DNA of 64,000 bases from Melastoma dodecandrum. Its lineage: Eukaryota > Streptophyta > Magnoliopsida > Myrtales > Melastomataceae. A model generated the notes under the pieces. That model was not told where the DNA came from. It worked only from the letters and a program-made list of their open reading frames with translations, and made no database searches. A program made the translations under genes and the position numbers. Location: assembly GCA_029817715.1 (NCBI GenBank), contig JARUPY010000289.1:186001-250000 (forward strand), given 5' to 3'. This document shows, piece after piece, positions 9,416-19,650 of the stretch (positions are counted from its first letter, which is position 1; each line of letters opens with the position of its first letter).

Positions 9416-10734
9416 ATCAATCAACGGTTGGATCATCGCGCGCGGCGAGCGTCGCCCCACGCCTCAGCTCGCGCACGCGTTGGCGGCAATGGACGGTGAT
9501 CGCGCTGCTCGTCGCCGCCGGCGTGGTCAATTACGTCGATCGCTCGACCCTTGCCGTCGCCAACGACACGATCGCCCAGGAGATGCACTTCTCGCCGGGG
9601 CAGATGGGCGCGCTGCTGTCCGCCTTCGCCTGGTCCTACGCGCTCTTCCAGCTGCCGATCGGCGCCGTCACCGACCGCATCGGCCCGCACATCATGCTCA
9701 CCGCCGGCATGGTGGTCTGGTCGCTGGCTCAGGCGATCTCCGGCACGGTGCAGACCTTCACGCAGTTCCTGATCGCCCGCGCCGGCCTCGGCGCCGGCGA
9801 GTCGCCGATGTTCACCGGCGGCACGCGGGCGATCGTCAGCTGGTTCCCGTTCAAGGACCGCGGCGTCCCGCTCGGCCTCTTCAACGCCGCCTCGTCGCTC
9901 GGGCCGGCACTCGCCCCGCTGCCCCTCACCTTGATCATGCTCGCCTGGGGCTGGCGGCCGATGTTCATCCTGATGGGCGTCGCCGGCCTGCTCGTTGCCG
10001 CCGCCTGGTGGCTCCTTTATCGCGAGCCGGAGCAGGTCGGCGTGCCCGAAGCCGACGTCGCCGCGATCCGCGCCGGCGACATGGAAAGCGCGTCCGTCGC
10101 CGGGCCGAAGCTCTGGGCCGAGCTGTTCACGATCCCGACGACCTACGCGATGATGGTCGGCCTGTTCGGCCTCGTCTACGCCTCCTGGTTCGTCGTCTCG
10201 TGGCTGCCGGCCTATCTCTCCGAGGTGCGACACGTGAGCACGTTGCGCATCGGCGTCCTGGCGACCTTTCCGCAGATCGCCGGCTTCGTCGGCGGCGTCC
10301 TCGGCGGCTACCTCTCGGACTGGCTGGCAAGGCGGGACATGGATCCGATCGACGCGCGCAAGGTCCCCGCCGTCGTCGGCCTCGTGATCGCCGGCCTGCT
10401 GGCCGGCGCGGCGCCCTTCGTCGGCGACACCGGCGTGTCGCTCGCGCTGATGTCGGGGGCGATGCTCTTCTGCTACGGCGCCGGTTCGTGCAGCTGGGCG
10501 CTTGGCGCGACGCTGACGCCGCCGCATCTCGTCGCGACGCTCGAAGCCGTGCAGAACATCGGCGGATCGGTCGGCGGCGCCCTGGCGCCGCTGGTGACCG
10601 GGATCGTCATCGACAGGACGGGCTCGTTTAACCTCGCCTTCGTGCTGGCGGCGATCGCCTCGCTTGGCGGCGCATTGGGCTACTGGCTCGTGCGCAACGA
10701 CGCGTATGCGCGTCTGGGCGAGGCGAAGACGTAG
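9412..10734 (+). CDS. MFS transporter (anion:cation symporter-like), TTG start
   Basis: 440-residue twelve-helix transporter of the MFS class related to the anion:cation symporter group: early NYVDRSTLAVAND, FSPGQMGALLSAFAWSYAL, the loop motif TDRIGPH and WFPFKDRGVPLGLFNAAS with its family-typical Arg. A second half follows from about residue 240. TTG at 9412 shares four bases (TTGA) with the stop of the upstream membrane protein; the open frame extends further upstream but only through that gene in another frame. Such carriers usually move organic anions with a proton or sodium. As last gene of the MarR-controlled set, it is the likely importer or exporter of the compound handled by the aminotransferase and methyltransferase. 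Confidence 0.85.
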   Translation: MNQSTVGSSRAASVAPRLSSRTRWRQWTVIALLVAAGVVNYVDRSTLAVANDTIAQEMHFSPGQMGALLSAFAWSYALFQLPIGAVTDRIGPHIMLTAGMVVWSLAQAISGTVQTFTQFLIARAGLGAGESPMFTGGTRAIVSWFPFKDRGVPLGLFNAASSLGPALAPLPLTLIMLAWGWRPMFILMGVAGLLVAAAWWLLYREPEQVGVPEADVAAIRAGDMESASVAGPKLWAELFTIPTTYAMMVGLFGLVYASWFVVSWLPAYLSEVRHVSTLRIGVLATFPQIAGFVGGVLGGYLSDWLARRDMDPIDARKVPAVVGLVIAGLLAGAAPFVGDTGVSLALMSGAMLFCYGAGSCSWALGATLTPPHLVATLEAVQNIGGSVGGALAPLVTGIVIDRTGSFNLAFVLAAIASLGGALGYWLVRNDAYARLGEAKT

Positions 10735-11060
10735 CTCAACGGCCGCGGCGACGCCTGCATCGGCCCCTGGGTCGGTCCCTTGGCCAGCACGCGCCGGCTC
10801 GCCTTGCGTTCGACGACGACCGTGCGCGCGCCCTCGCGCGACGGCGCGGTGACGATCCGCGTGGCCCGCCGATCCGGCGCGAGGCGCTGCATCTCCGCCT
10901 TCGCCTCGGCGACAGGGACGCCCATCAGCTCGGCGGCGATCTCGATCTGGCCGGCGAAGTCGTCGGTCAGGCCCTGCGCGGCCGCGATCGCCTCCGCCAG
11001 CGTCGGCGGATCGTAACGCACGCGACGCGTGCCGTATTTGGTATTCCAGGTGACGGACAT
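10680..11060 (-). CDS. Conserved hypothetical protein, about 110-126 residues
   Basis: Starts MSVTWNTKYGTRRVRYDPPTL and continues with a helical segment (AEAIAAAQGLTDDFAGQIEIAAELMGV) and a basic tail. There is no signal peptide and no recognised catalytic motif. The literal frame overlaps the end of the convergent MFS gene by 55 bases. A one-base shift near 10760 would stop it at about 10738 and remove the overlap, so the C terminus is uncertain. A GGAGGGGAGGGG stretch just upstream of the ATG on this strand is a strong ribosome site and supports the start. Confidence 0.6.
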   Translation of the reverse strand: MSVTWNTKYGTRRVRYDPPTLAEAIAAAQGLTDDFAGQIEIAAELMGVPVAEAKAEMQRLAPDRRATRIVTAPSREGARTVVVERKASRRVLAKGPTQGPMQASPRPLSYVFASPRRAYASLRTSQ

Positions 11061-11151
11061 TCGCCCCTCCCCTCCGTTTCGAACGGAAGGTATGGTGCCT
11101 CATATTGCAGTGCAATAATACTTTGCGGCAATGCCGCAGCGGCACCGTGTC

Positions 11152-11781
11152 TCAGTCGACGAGGCAGGCGCGCGCGAACGCCTGGAAGGCGCGGGCGCGG
11201 TGCGACAGGGCGCGCGACCCGTCGGCGGGAATGCCGTGCTTCTCCTCCGCCGTCATCTCGCCGAAGGTGCGCGCGTGCCCGTCGGGACGGAAGATCGGGT
11301 CGTAGCCGAAGCCGAGCCTGCCGCGCGGCGGGAAGACGAGCTCGCCGTCGACCCGTCCCTCGACGAGCACCGGTGGTTGGCCGGGCCGGGCCAATGCCAG
11401 GGCCGAGACGAAATGGGCGCGGTAGGGCTCGATAGCGCTGCGTGCCGCGAGCCGCTCGCGCACCGCTTCCATCGCGGCGGCAAAATCGCCGGCCTCCTTG
11501 GCCCAACGGGCCGAGAAGATGCCGGGCGCGCCGTCGAGCGCGTCGACGCACAGGCCGGAATCGTCGGCGAAGGCAGGAAGGCCGGTGGCGGCCGTGGCCG
11601 CCTCCGCCTTGATCGCCGCATTGGCGGCAAAGGTCGCGCCGGTCTCCTCCGGCTCGGCGAGGCCGAGATCGGCCGCCGCGACGGCCTCGACCCCGTACGG
11701 CGCCAGCAGCTCGCGCATCTCGCGCAGCTTGCCGGCGTTGTGAGTGGCGATGACGAGCTTCTTGGAGATTAGGCGGGGCAT
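11152..11781 (-). CDS. rdgB: Non-canonical purine NTP pyrophosphatase (RdgB/HAM1)
   Basis: 209 residues. The enzyme hydrolyses dITP, ITP and XTP to monophosphates, keeping deaminated purines out of DNA and RNA. It has the substrate loop [13 protein letters not shown] (9-21), [11 protein letters not shown], the metal-binding [12 protein letters not shown] (about 71-82), [13 protein letters not shown] (about 153-165) and [10 protein letters not shown] near the end. Length fits the family. It lies downstream of rph on the same strand as in many proteobacteria, but here a small plus-strand gene sits in the gap. Confidence 0.93.
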   Translation of the reverse strand: MPRLISKKLVIATHNAGKLREMRELLAPYGVEAVAAADLGLAEPEETGATFAANAAIKAEAATAATGLPAFADDSGLCVDALDGAPGIFSARWAKEAGDFAAAMEAVRERLAARSAIEPYRAHFVSALALARPGQPPVLVEGRVDGELVFPPRGRLGFGYDPIFRPDGHARTFGEMTAEEKHGIPADGSRALSHRARAFQAFARACLVD

Positions 11782-11972
11782 GGGGCCAGCTCACGGGTCG
11801 TCGATACAGTCCGCAACGCACAGGCAGAACGTTGATCCAATCGATCGATATTTATCAAACGCCGGCTGATCCAGCGGCTCCACTGTCGAGCAAGGGTATT
11901 ACGACCTTGACGAGCGGAACTGGATTTCCGGAAGCCGACTTGCTCCGCTGTCCCCACGACAGGAGCTGGTCC

Positions 11973-12209
11973 ATGATGAAGATTGCCATGATTGCTTTAG
12001 GTCTCCTCGGCGGCATGAGCGCAGCCTATGCCGAAGACGTTGAGGTGCATACGGGTCCCGGAGCCGTTGTCGCACCGGCCGGTCCTCGCGACGGCGACTC
12101 CAAGACGGTCGTCCGCGAGCACGAGAGCGGTGCTGGTTGCGCTTCCACCACCGTCCACAAGGAAGACGGCGCGGGCGATTCGAAGACGGTGAAGAAGACC
12201 GACTGCTGA
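11973..12209 (+). CDS. Small secreted protein of unknown function
   Basis: 78 residues: a clear signal peptide (MMKIAMIALGLLGGMSAAYAE, cleavage probably after AYA) and a mature region of about 57 residues. The mature region is rich in Asp, Lys and Thr, with a repeated DSKTV motif (near residues 38 and 70) and two cysteines. AGGAGC precedes ATG 11973, so that start is preferred over an in-frame ATG at 11832. A GC hairpin follows the stop. It sits between the minus-strand genes rph and rdgB and is transcribed against them. A periplasmic role is likely; the family is not recognised. Confidence 0.6.
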   Translation: MMKIAMIALGLLGGMSAAYAEDVEVHTGPGAVVAPAGPRDGDSKTVVREHESGAGCASTTVHKEDGAGDSKTVKKTDC

Positions 12210-12244
12210 CGCGAGCCGGTCGCGGATATCGTCGAAATATTCGG

Positions 12245-12270
12245 GCCCGGCGGCAACGCCGGGCTCCTTT
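12245..12270 (+). terminator. Intrinsic terminator-like hairpin after the small secreted gene
   Basis: An 8-bp perfect stem (GCCCGGCG/CGCCGGGC) closed by a GCAA tetraloop, 35 bases after the stop and followed by TCCTTTCC. The U-run is short. It lies between a plus-strand gene and the end of minus-strand rph. Confidence 0.6.
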
Positions 12271-12315
12271 CCATGGGGGTCGGCGCCGCCAGCAAGCCGG
12301 CAGCGCCGGCCGCCA

Positions 12316-13029
12316 TCACGCCAGCGCCTGCTTCTGCAGCGCGACCAGCTCCGCCACTCCCGCTTTCGCCAAGCTCATCATCGCTGCGAGCTCGGCCTCG
12401 GAGAAGACGGCGCCCTCGGCCGAGGCCCGCACCTCGACCAGCGCGCCAGCGCCGGACAGCACGAAGTTGGCGTCGGTCTGCGCCTCGGAATCCTCGGCAT
12501 AGTCGAGGTCCAGCACCGGCGTGCCCTGGTAGATGCCGCAGGAGATTGCGGCGACGTGGTCGCGCAGCGGGCTGTCCTTGATGATCGAGCGCGAGCGCAT
12601 CCAGGCCATGCAGTCGCGCATCGCGATCCAGGCGCCGGTGATCGAGGCGGTGCGGGTGCCGCCGTCGGCCTGGATCACGTCGCAATCGAGCGTGATCTGG
12701 CGTTCGCCCAGCTTCTTGAGATCGGTGACGGCGCGCAAGCTGCGGCCGATCAGCCGCTGGATTTCCTGCGTGCGGCCCGATTGCTTGCCCTTGGCCGCTT
12801 CGCGGCTGCCGCGGGTGTGCGTGGCGCGGGGCAGCATGCCGTATTCGGCGGTGACCCAGCCCTCGCCCTTGCCGCGCAGCCACGGCGGCGGCTTGTCCTC
12901 GATCGAGGCGGCGCACAGCACATGGGTGTCGCCGAATTTGACGAGGCAGGAGCCCTCCGCATAGCGCGCGACCCCGCGCTCGAACGAGACGGGTCGCATC
13001 GCGTTCGGCGCGCGGTTGGATGGTCGCAT
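12316..13029 (-). CDS. rph: Ribonuclease PH
   Basis: 237-residue phosphorolytic 3'-5' exoribonuclease that trims tRNA 3' ends. Family blocks are present: [62 protein letters not shown] (phosphate-binding Arg region), [17 protein letters not shown] and [15 protein letters not shown]. The start ATG 13029 gives [14 protein letters not shown], the usual alphaproteobacterial N terminus. It is an intact gene. The usual divergent hrcA-grpE is not seen upstream. Confidence 0.95.
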   Translation of the reverse strand: MRPSNRAPNAMRPVSFERGVARYAEGSCLVKFGDTHVLCAASIEDKPPPWLRGKGEGWVTAEYGMLPRATHTRGSREAAKGKQSGRTQEIQRLIGRSLRAVTDLKKLGERQITLDCDVIQADGGTRTASITGAWIAMRDCMAWMRSRSIIKDSPLRDHVAAISCGIYQGTPVLDLDYAEDSEAQTDANFVLSGAGALVEVRASAEGAVFSEAELAAMMSLAKAGVAELVALQKQALA

Positions 13030-13173
13030 GAAGGTTCCTCGACGAATCTGCCGGGTGTCCTAGGCGCCCGCCGCCGCCGCCGCAACCGGCCGCGAGAATC
13101 CACGGCATTTGAGCGAGTTCTGTCGCATGTCTTTTAAATGTCCCGGCTAAGCTGGTGGATGGGGGATGATTCG

Positions 13174-13371
13174 ATGACCACGCCACACACCCATTTCGCC
13201 CGGATCGGCCGCACCTTCCCGAGCGAGTCTTTCGAGAGCCTTTACCAGACCTCGCTGGCCGCCCGGCGGCTGCGCTCCCGCGACCTCGCCTGGGACAGCG
13301 CGATCCGCGCGCGGCCCGTCTGGCGCGGCTCGGGCGAGGCCGTGGCGCCGCTGCCGGGCCGCCTCGGCTGA
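13174..13371 (+). CDS. Small conserved-looking protein, 65 residues, unknown function
   Basis: From ATG 13174 (MTTPHTHFARIGRTFPSES) the protein is basic, with SLAARRLRSRDLAWDSAIRARPV and no membrane segment or signal. A GGGGGATGATTCG stretch upstream gives a possible ribosome site. A strong terminator follows 35 bases later, which supports a real transcription unit. An in-frame ATG at 13138 would add 12 residues. Confidence 0.45.
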   Translation: MTTPHTHFARIGRTFPSESFESLYQTSLAARRLRSRDLAWDSAIRARPVWRGSGEAVAPLPGRLG

Positions 13372-13405
13372 TCGATCGCGCGTCGGCGCCCGCGGACATG
13401 CAAAG

Positions 13406-13440
13406 CGCCGCGAGACGAGGTCCCGGGGCGCGGCGTTTTT
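13406..13440 (+). terminator. Rho-independent terminator
   Basis: CGCCGCG (13406-13412) pairs with CGCGGCG (13429-13435) over a 16-base loop and is followed directly by TTTTT. It ends the unit of the 65-residue protein before the ABC transporter gene. Confidence 0.75.
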
Positions 13441-13480
13441 CCGGGCTGTACCGGCAATCGAGAATGACTATAAACCCGGC

Positions 13481-15290
13481 ATGACAGATGCCGCCGCCGC
13501 AGACGCCGCCCCCCTCGCCATGCCCGAGGCGCGCAAGCGCGGCCGGCCCGACCTGAAGGCGCTGCGGGCGATCCTGCCCTACGCGCTGCGCTACAAGGGA
13601 CGGATCGCCGGCTCCATCGCCGCGCTGACCGCGGCGTCGGCCGCGACCCTCGTCGTGCCGGTGGCGATCCGCCGCATCGTCGACTTCGGCTTCGCGCCGT
13701 CGAAGGCCGGGCTGATCAACTCGTACTTCCTGGCGATGATCGTCGTCGTCGCCGTGCTCGCCTTGGCCTCAGGCGCCCGCTACTTCTTCGTCATGACGCT
13801 CGGCGAGCGGATCGTATCGGACCTCCGCCGCGACGTCTTCGCCCATCTGACGCACCTCGACGCGACCTTCTACGACAGCGCGCGCACCGGCGAGCTCGTC
13901 TCGCGGCTGACGGCGGACACGACACAGCTGAAATCGTCTTTCGGCTCCTCGGCCTCGGTCGCGCTTCGCAACATCTTCCTTTTCGTCGGCTCGCTGACGC
14001 TGATGTTCGTGACGAGCGCGAAGCTGTCTGCCTTCGTCTTCGTGGTTCTGCCGGCGATCGTGCTGCCGCTCGTCGCGTCTGGGCGCACCGTGCGCAAGCG
14101 CTCGCGTGCCGCACAGGACACGCTGGCCGATGCCACGGCCTACGCGGCCGAGAGCCTCGGCGCGGTGCGCGCGATGCAGGCCTACAACGCCGAGGCCGCG
14201 ACGTCGGGGCGTTTCGCCGGCGCGGTCGAGGGCGCCTATGCGGCCTCGGCGCGGGCGGTGGCGTCGCGCGGGATCCTCACCGGCGTCGTCATCCTGCTCA
14301 TCTTCTCGAGCGTCGTCGCGGTGCTTTGGTTCGGCGCCCACGACGTGCTGGCTCATCGGATGACCGGCGGCCAGCTTTCGCAATTCGTGCTCTACGCGGT
14401 GCTCGGCGCCTCGTCGCTCGGCCAGCTCTCCGAAGTCTGGAGCGAGATCATCGCCGCGGCCGGTGCGGCCGGGCGCATCGGCGAGCTCCTCGCGGTGAAG
14501 CCGCAGATCGTCGCGCCGCCGGAGCCTGCGCGGCTGCCGGCGCGGCCCGAGGGCGCCATCGTCTTCGACAACGTCGTCTTCGCCTACCCCTCGCGCGGGG
14601 AGGAGCGGGCGCTGCACAACCTCTCCTTCGCGGTGCGCCCCGGCGAGACGGTCGCCATCGTCGGCCCGTCGGGCGCCGGCAAGACCACCGTCTTCCAACT
14701 GCTGCTGCGGTTCTACGACGCCCAACTGGGCCGCATCCTGTTCGATGGCGTCGACATCCGCGGGCTCGACCCGGCCGACCTGCGCTCCCATATCCGAAGC
14801 GTGCCGCAAGACCCGGTGATCTTCGGCGCGACCATCGCCGACAACATCCGCTACGGCCGGCCCGACGCCACCGTCGAGCAGGTGCGCCGCGCGGCGGAGC
14901 AGGCGGCGGCCGACCAGTTCATCCGCATGATGCCCGAAGGCTACGAGACGCTGGTCGGCGAGCGTGGCGTCACCCTGTCGGGCGGCCAGCGCCAGCGGAT
15001 CGCCATCGCCCGGGCGATCCTCGATGCCGCGCCGCTGCTGCTGCTCGACGAGGCGACGTCCGCCTTGGACGCGGAGAACGAGACGCTTGTCCAGGGTGCA
15101 CTGGAGACGCTGATGGCGGCGCGCACGACCCTGGTGATCGCCCATCGGCTCGCGACCGTGCTCAATGCCGATCGCATTCTCGTGTTGGATCAGGGGCGCA
15201 TCGTCGAGGAGGGTACGCACCGCACCCTGGTGGCGCGCGACGGGCTCTACGCCCGCCTCGCCAGGCTGCAGTTCGAGACACATGGGCTGA
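13481..15290 (+). CDS. ABC exporter, fused membrane and ATPase domains (MsbA/lipid A-type)
   Basis: About 602 residues: a cytoplasmic N-terminal tail, six membrane helices (residues ~35-320, coupling segments near VSRLTADTTQLKSSFG), then an ATPase with Walker A GPSGAGKTT (about 393), signature LSGGQRQRIAIARAIL (about 498), Walker B LLLLDEATSALD (about 520) and the H-loop in VIAHRLATV. The type usually exports lipids, peptides or drugs as a homodimer. The literal frame does not stop until 15922. One base removed near 15270-15287 gives a natural ending (RLQFETHG, TGA 15288), which I adopt. It lies directly upstream of ylxR, where rimP and nusA would be expected. Confidence 0.85.
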
Positions 15291-15320
15291 CGACGGGCGG
15301 CGGAGTAGCGCGGGCTGGCC

Positions 15321-15956
15321 ATGCCGAAGGACGACGAGGAGGGGCCGGAGCGCACCTGCGTCGTCACGCGGCGCAAGGGTATGCCGGAGGCGATGATCCG
15401 CTTCGTCGTCGCGCCGGACGGTGCCGTCGTGCCGGATCTGCGGCGCAAGCTGCCGGGGCGCGGCGTCTGGGTCGGTGCCCACGCCTCGCTCGTCGCCGAG
15501 GCGGTTCGCAAGGGTGCCTTCGCGCGGGGGTTCAAGGCCAAGGTGGCGGCGGCCGCCACCCTGGCGACCGACATCGAGGCACTCATGGTCCAGGCCGCGC
15601 TGCAGGCGCTCGCGATGGCCAACAAGGCCGGCGTCGTGACGACAGGCTTCGCCAAGGTCGAGGCGGCTCTCCAGGCGGGCAAGGTCGCCGCGCTGGTGCA
15701 TGCGACCGACGCGGCCGACGACGGCATCCGCAAGCTCGACGCGGCCGTCCGCCGGGCCGGCGCGCCGGTCGAGACGATCAAACTCTTTTCCTCGGTGCAA
15801 TTGGATTTGGCTTTGGGGCGCGTAAATGTAATACATGCCGCGCTCGCCGCGGGCCCGGCGGGCGAAGCATTCCTGACGCGATGCCGTGGACTGTCGACCT
15901 ATCGGTCTCCGGCACCAGTTGATTCGAGAGCGGACGCGAAGGCGGCGCCCGCATAG
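15321..15956 (+). CDS. YlxR/DUF448 RNA-binding protein with L7Ae-like C-terminal domain
   Basis: 211 residues. The N-terminal DUF448 domain has [39 protein letters not shown] and the basic helix [14 protein letters not shown]. The second half is ribosomal L7Ae-like ([45 protein letters not shown]). This two-domain form is typical of alphaproteobacteria, where the gene lies between nusA and infB and is thought to act in rRNA/ribosome biogenesis. Here infB follows by 107 bases, but nusA is absent upstream. Confidence 0.9.
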   Translation: MPKDDEEGPERTCVVTRRKGMPEAMIRFVVAPDGAVVPDLRRKLPGRGVWVGAHASLVAEAVRKGAFARGFKAKVAAAATLATDIEALMVQAALQALAMANKAGVVTTGFAKVEAALQAGKVAALVHATDAADDGIRKLDAAVRRAGAPVETIKLFSSVQLDLALGRVNVIHAALAAGPAGEAFLTRCRGLSTYRSPAPVDSRADAKAAPA

Positions 15957-16063
15957 GACGGCTTGCCGGGCCACGCCCGGCTTTCGCCGTTACGCAGCAA
16001 GCACGCAGGCGTATGCCGGGACGCCGGATAGAGCCTCGGTACGGGATTTTGGGACGCGAACAT

Positions 16064-18868
16064 ATGAGTGACACAAAGACACCCTCCAAAACGCTGTCGC
16101 TGAAGCGGCCAGTCGAGGCGGGCGTCGTCAAGCAAAGCTTCTCGCACGGCCGGTCGAAGACGGTCGTGGTTGAAAAGGTGAAGAGCCGCACGCTGGGGCC
16201 AGCCAAGGCCGCGCCGGCGCGCGAGGCCGCGCCAGCCGCCAAGCCCGCGGCGGTCAGCCCTGCGATCGCCAAGCCCGCGACATCGAGCCCCACGACGTCG
16301 AGCCCCGCGACCTCCAGCTCCGCGACCGCCAGCCCCGTTGCCGCCAAGCCTGCGACGGCAAGCCCCGCGACCGCCCGGGCTTCGGTTCAGCCGACGGTCG
16401 CCAAGGCGCCACCGTCGCCGGCCGGCCGCGCCGCCGCGCCTGCGGCACCGGCGCGCGCCACGCCGGCCGTTGAGACGCCGGCGCCGCGCCCAGTGGCGCC
16501 CCGTTCGCCGAGCGGTGTCGTCCTGCGCACGCTCACCGACGAGGAGCGCGAGGCGCGCGCCAAGGCCCTCTCGGGCGCTCGCGAGCGCGAGGAGGAGGAC
16601 CGACGGCGCGCCGAGGCCGAGGCCCGCGCCCGCGCCGAGCGTGAGGAGCGTGAGCGCGTCGAGCGCGCCGCCGCCGAGGCCCGCAAGGCAGAAGAAGACG
16701 CGCGCCGCCTGCACGAGCAGGAGGCCAAGCGCCGTGCCGAGCAGGAGGCCAACCGTCGCCTCTCGGGCGGCGAGCCCGCGCCACCAGCGCCGCCGAGCGT
16801 TGCCCGTCGTCCGCTGAGCCCGTCGCCGTCGGGCGCGCCCGCCACGCTCACGCCGGTCAGTGGTCCGCGCCCGGTCGCCGACGAGGAGGATTCGAGCAAG
16901 CGCATCATCCGCCGGCCCGGCCTGCCGACCAAGGTCGTGCTGCCGGCGCGTCCCGCCCGTCCGCTCGGCCCGCAGAAGGAACGCGGTCGCCTCACGGTCT
17001 CCAGCGCCACCGGCGAGTCGGGCGAGGAGCGCACCCGCTCCGTCGCCTCGTTCCGGCGCCGCACGCAGCGCCTCAAGGGCCATCAGGTCGAGCAGAAGGA
17101 GAAGCTCGCGCGCGAGATCATCGTGCCGGAGACGATCACGATCCAGGAACTCGCCAGCCGCATGTCCGAGCGCGCCGTCGACGTCATCAAGCTGCTGATG
17201 AAGCAGGGCCAGATGGCCAAGATCAACGACGTGGTGGACGCCGACACGGCGCAGCTCATCGCCGAGGAGATGGGCCACACCGTCAAGCGCGTCGCGGAAT
17301 CCGACGTCGAGGAAGGCCTGTTCGACTCACCCGACAACGACGATCATCTGCTACCGCGGCCCGCCGTCGTGACGATCATGGGCCATGTCGATCACGGCAA
17401 GACTTCGCTGCTCGACGCGCTCCGGCACGCCAACGTCCAGTCGGGCGAGGCGGGCGGCATCACGCAGCACATCGGCGCCTACCAGATCACCGGCCCCGAC
17501 GGACAGCTCACCACCTTCCTCGACACGCCGGGCCACGAGGCCTTCACCCAGATGCGCGCGCGCGGCGCTGACGTGACCGATATCGTCGTGCTGGTGGTCG
17601 CCGCCGATGACGGGCTGATGCCGCAGACGGTGGAGGCAATCGCCCACACCAAGGCGGCGGGCGTGCCGATGATCGTCGCCATCAACAAGGTCGACAAGCA
17701 CGAGGCCAATCCGCAGCGCGTGCGCGGCGAGCTGACCTCCTACGAGATCCAGGTCGAGAGCCTGGGCGGCGACGTCCTCGAGGTCGAGGTCTCGGCGCTC
17801 AAGAAGACCAACCTCGACAAGCTGCTCGAGGCGATCACGCTGCAGGCCGAGGTGCTCGACCTGAAGGCCAATCCGGATCGTCCGGCCGAAGGCACCGTCA
17901 TCGAGTCGCGGCTCGACCGCGGCCGCGGCTCCGTCGCGACGGTGCTCGTCCAGCGCGGGACGCTCAAGGTCGGCGACCTCGTCGTCGGCGGCACGCAATG
18001 GGGCAAGGTGCGGGCGCTCATCGACGACAAGGGCGACAACATCATGGTCGCCGGGCCGTCCATGCCCGTCGAGATCCTCGGCTTCTCCGGCTCGCCGGAG
18101 GCCGGCGATCGCGTCGGCGTCGTCGAGAGCGAGGCGCGCGCCCGCGAGATCACCGAGTACCGCGAGCGCCAGAAGCGCGAGAAGGCGGCGGCCCGCGTCG
18201 GCGGCGCCCGCTCGTCGCTCGTCGACATGATGAGCCAGCTGAAGACCGCCGGGAACAAGGAATTCCCGCTCGTCATCAAGGCCGACGTGCAGGGCTCGGT
18301 CGAGGCGATCGTCTCGACCCTGGAGGAGCTCAACACGGACGAGGTGGCGGCGCGCATCCTCCAGGCGGGGGTCGGCGGCATAACCGAGTCCGACGTGACG
18401 TTGGCCGAGGCGTCCAACGCGATCATCATCGGCTTCAACGTCCGCGCGCTGAAGGAGGCGCGCACCGCAGCCGAGCAGGCCGGCGTCGAGATCCGCTATT
18501 ACAACATCATCTACAATCTCGTGGACGACGTGAAGGCGGCGATGTCGGGCATGCTGCCGCCGACCTTGCGCGAGGACCGGCTCGGCGACGCGCAGATCCT
18601 CGAGATCTTCGAGATCTCCAAGGTGGGCAAGATCGCCGGCTGTCGCATCGTCGACGGCAAGGTCGAGCGTGGCGCGCATGTGCGCCTCATCCGCGACAAT
18701 GTCGTCGTGCACGAAGGAAAGCTGTCAACGCTCAAGCGCTTCAAGGACGAGGTCAAGGACGTCGTCGCGGGCCAGGAGTGCGGCATGGCGTTTGAAAACT
18801 ATCAGGACATGCGCGTCGGCGACATCATCGAATGCTACAACGTGACCGAGATCAAGCGGACGCTATAG
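16064..18868 (+). CDS. infB: Translation initiation factor IF-2
   Basis: 934-residue GTPase that positions fMet-tRNA on the 30S subunit. It has an N-terminal IF2-associated segment ([31 protein letters not shown]) and a low-complexity Ala/Pro region (about 45-150) with repeated SPAT-type units. A charged coiled coil ([24 protein letters not shown]) follows, then the IF2-N domain ([24 protein letters not shown]). The G domain has [12 protein letters not shown] near residue 441, DTPGHEAF near 487 and NKVDK near 541, and is followed by domains II-IV. ATG 16064 is preferred over an in-frame ATG at 16013 because [16 protein letters not shown] matches family N termini. The reading frame is intact throughout. 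Confidence 0.97.
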   Translation: MSDTKTPSKTLSLKRPVEAGVVKQSFSHGRSKTVVVEKVKSRTLGPAKAAPAREAAPAAKPAAVSPAIAKPATSSPTTSSPATSSSATASPVAAKPATASPATARASVQPTVAKAPPSPAGRAAAPAAPARATPAVETPAPRPVAPRSPSGVVLRTLTDEEREARAKALSGAREREEEDRRRAEAEARARAEREERERVERAAAEARKAEEDARRLHEQEAKRRAEQEANRRLSGGEPAPPAPPSVARRPLSPSPSGAPATLTPVSGPRPVADEEDSSKRIIRRPGLPTKVVLPARPARPLGPQKERGRLTVSSATGESGEERTRSVASFRRRTQRLKGHQVEQKEKLAREIIVPETITIQELASRMSERAVDVIKLLMKQGQMAKINDVVDADTAQLIAEEMGHTVKRVAESDVEEGLFDSPDNDDHLLPRPAVVTIMGHVDHGKTSLLDALRHANVQSGEAGGITQHIGAYQITGPDGQLTTFLDTPGHEAFTQMRARGADVTDIVVLVVAADDGLMPQTVEAIAHTKAAGVPMIVAINKVDKHEANPQRVRGELTSYEIQVESLGGDVLEVEVSALKKTNLDKLLEAITLQAEVLDLKANPDRPAEGTVIESRLDRGRGSVATVLVQRGTLKVGDLVVGGTQWGKVRALIDDKGDNIMVAGPSMPVEILGFSGSPEAGDRVGVVESEARAREITEYRERQKREKAAARVGGARSSLVDMMSQLKTAGNKEFPLVIKADVQGSVEAIVSTLEELNTDEVAARILQAGVGGITESDVTLAEASNAIIIGFNVRALKEARTAAEQAGVEIRYYNIIYNLVDDVKAAMSGMLPPTLREDRLGDAQILEIFEISKVGKIAGCRIVDGKVERGAHVRLIRDNVVVHEGKLSTLKRFKDEVKDVVAGQECGMAFENYQDMRVGDIIECYNVTEIKRTL

Positions 18869-18908
18869 CGTCCGCTCGGTCGAGCCGACGGTCCGCAGGA
18901 GCCCGCCC

Positions 18909-19175
18909 ATGCGAAAAGACGATCGAGGCAAGGCGTTCGTGTCCTGGCGTTTCATCGCCGACCTCCTGACCGGCCGAGTCGAGCGACGCATCCTGGCGCT
19001 GGAGGCGCAGACCGAGGCGCTCGCTGAGCGGGTCGCCGAGCTCGAAAAGGTCGTCGCGCGACAGGACGACAAGCTGAAGGCCCTGGCCGATCTGGTGCCG
19101 CAGATGCTGCTGCAGCACGACACCGACGCCGACACGCCTTCTCAGCCGGTGCCCGACCGGCAGAAGATGCACTGA
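18909..19175 (+). CDS. Small coiled-coil protein between infB and rbfA
   Basis: 88 residues, basic N terminus then a heptad-patterned segment from about 29 to 68 (RRILALEAQTEALAERVAELEKVVARQ), so a short coiled coil is likely. There is no signal or membrane segment. It starts 40 bases after infB and ends 21 before rbfA, so it is part of the operon. I do not recognise the family. Its place in a translation operon suggests a ribosome- or RNA-related role, but nothing in the sequence proves it. Confidence 0.65.
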   Translation: MRKDDRGKAFVSWRFIADLLTGRVERRILALEAQTEALAERVAELEKVVARQDDKLKALADLVPQMLLQHDTDADTPSQPVPDRQKMH

Positions 19176-19196
19176 GACCAGAGAAACAACCACCGA

Positions 19197-19634
19197 ATGT
19201 CACGACATCACCAGCAGGGCGGCGAGCCGTCCCAGCGCATGCTGCGCGTCGGCGAACTCATCCGCCACGCGCTCTCCGACCTGCTCTCGCGCGGCGCGGT
19301 CCACGACCCTGTGCTCGACGGTCACGTCGTCACGGTGCCCGGCGTCCGCATGAGCCCAGACTTGAAGCTCGCCACCGCTTTCGTGATGCCGCTCGGCGGT
19401 CGCGACGTGACCCCGGTCATGGAAGCGCTGGAGCGTAACCGCAAGGTGCTACGCACCGAGGTGGCGCATCGCGTGGCGATGAAGTTCGCGCCCGATTTGC
19501 GCTTCAAGGCGGATCAGAGCTTCGACTACGGCGCCAAGATCGATGCGATCCTCGATTCGCCCGAGGTGAAGCGGGACCTCGGGCCGCGCCCGGACGACGA
19601 CATGGCCCGCGAGAAAGACGATTTGGAGGAATGA
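19197..19634 (+). CDS. rbfA: Ribosome-binding factor A
   Basis: 145 residues with a KH-like fold that helps 16S rRNA maturation at the 5' helix. Family features are [20 protein letters not shown] (about 14-33), [23 protein letters not shown] and [26 protein letters not shown]. The acidic tail ([13 protein letters not shown]) is usual in alphaproteobacteria. The frame is intact, and truB starts 17 bases downstream. Confidence 0.95.
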   Translation: MSRHHQQGGEPSQRMLRVGELIRHALSDLLSRGAVHDPVLDGHVVTVPGVRMSPDLKLATAFVMPLGGRDVTPVMEALERNRKVLRTEVAHRVAMKFAPDLRFKADQSFDYGAKIDAILDSPEVKRDLGPRPDDDMAREKDDLEE

Positions 19635-19650
19635 GCAGGGACTTGGGCGC

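Noticed and set aside
13769..15781. A 670-codon open frame antisense to the ABC exporter and ylxR
   Set aside because: It mirrors two genes with clear domains on the plus strand; its composition is the usual antisense His/Arg/Asp-rich shadow of GC-rich coding DNA.
13481..15922. An ABC exporter fused to a basic C-terminal domain of about 210 residues
   Set aside because: The extra part is the wrong frame of ylxR, which reads perfectly in its own frame from 15321.
16240..16390. Repeats of about 15 bases in infB as a regulatory repeat
   Set aside because: They encode the low-complexity Ala/Pro/Ser region usual in alphaproteobacterial IF-2.
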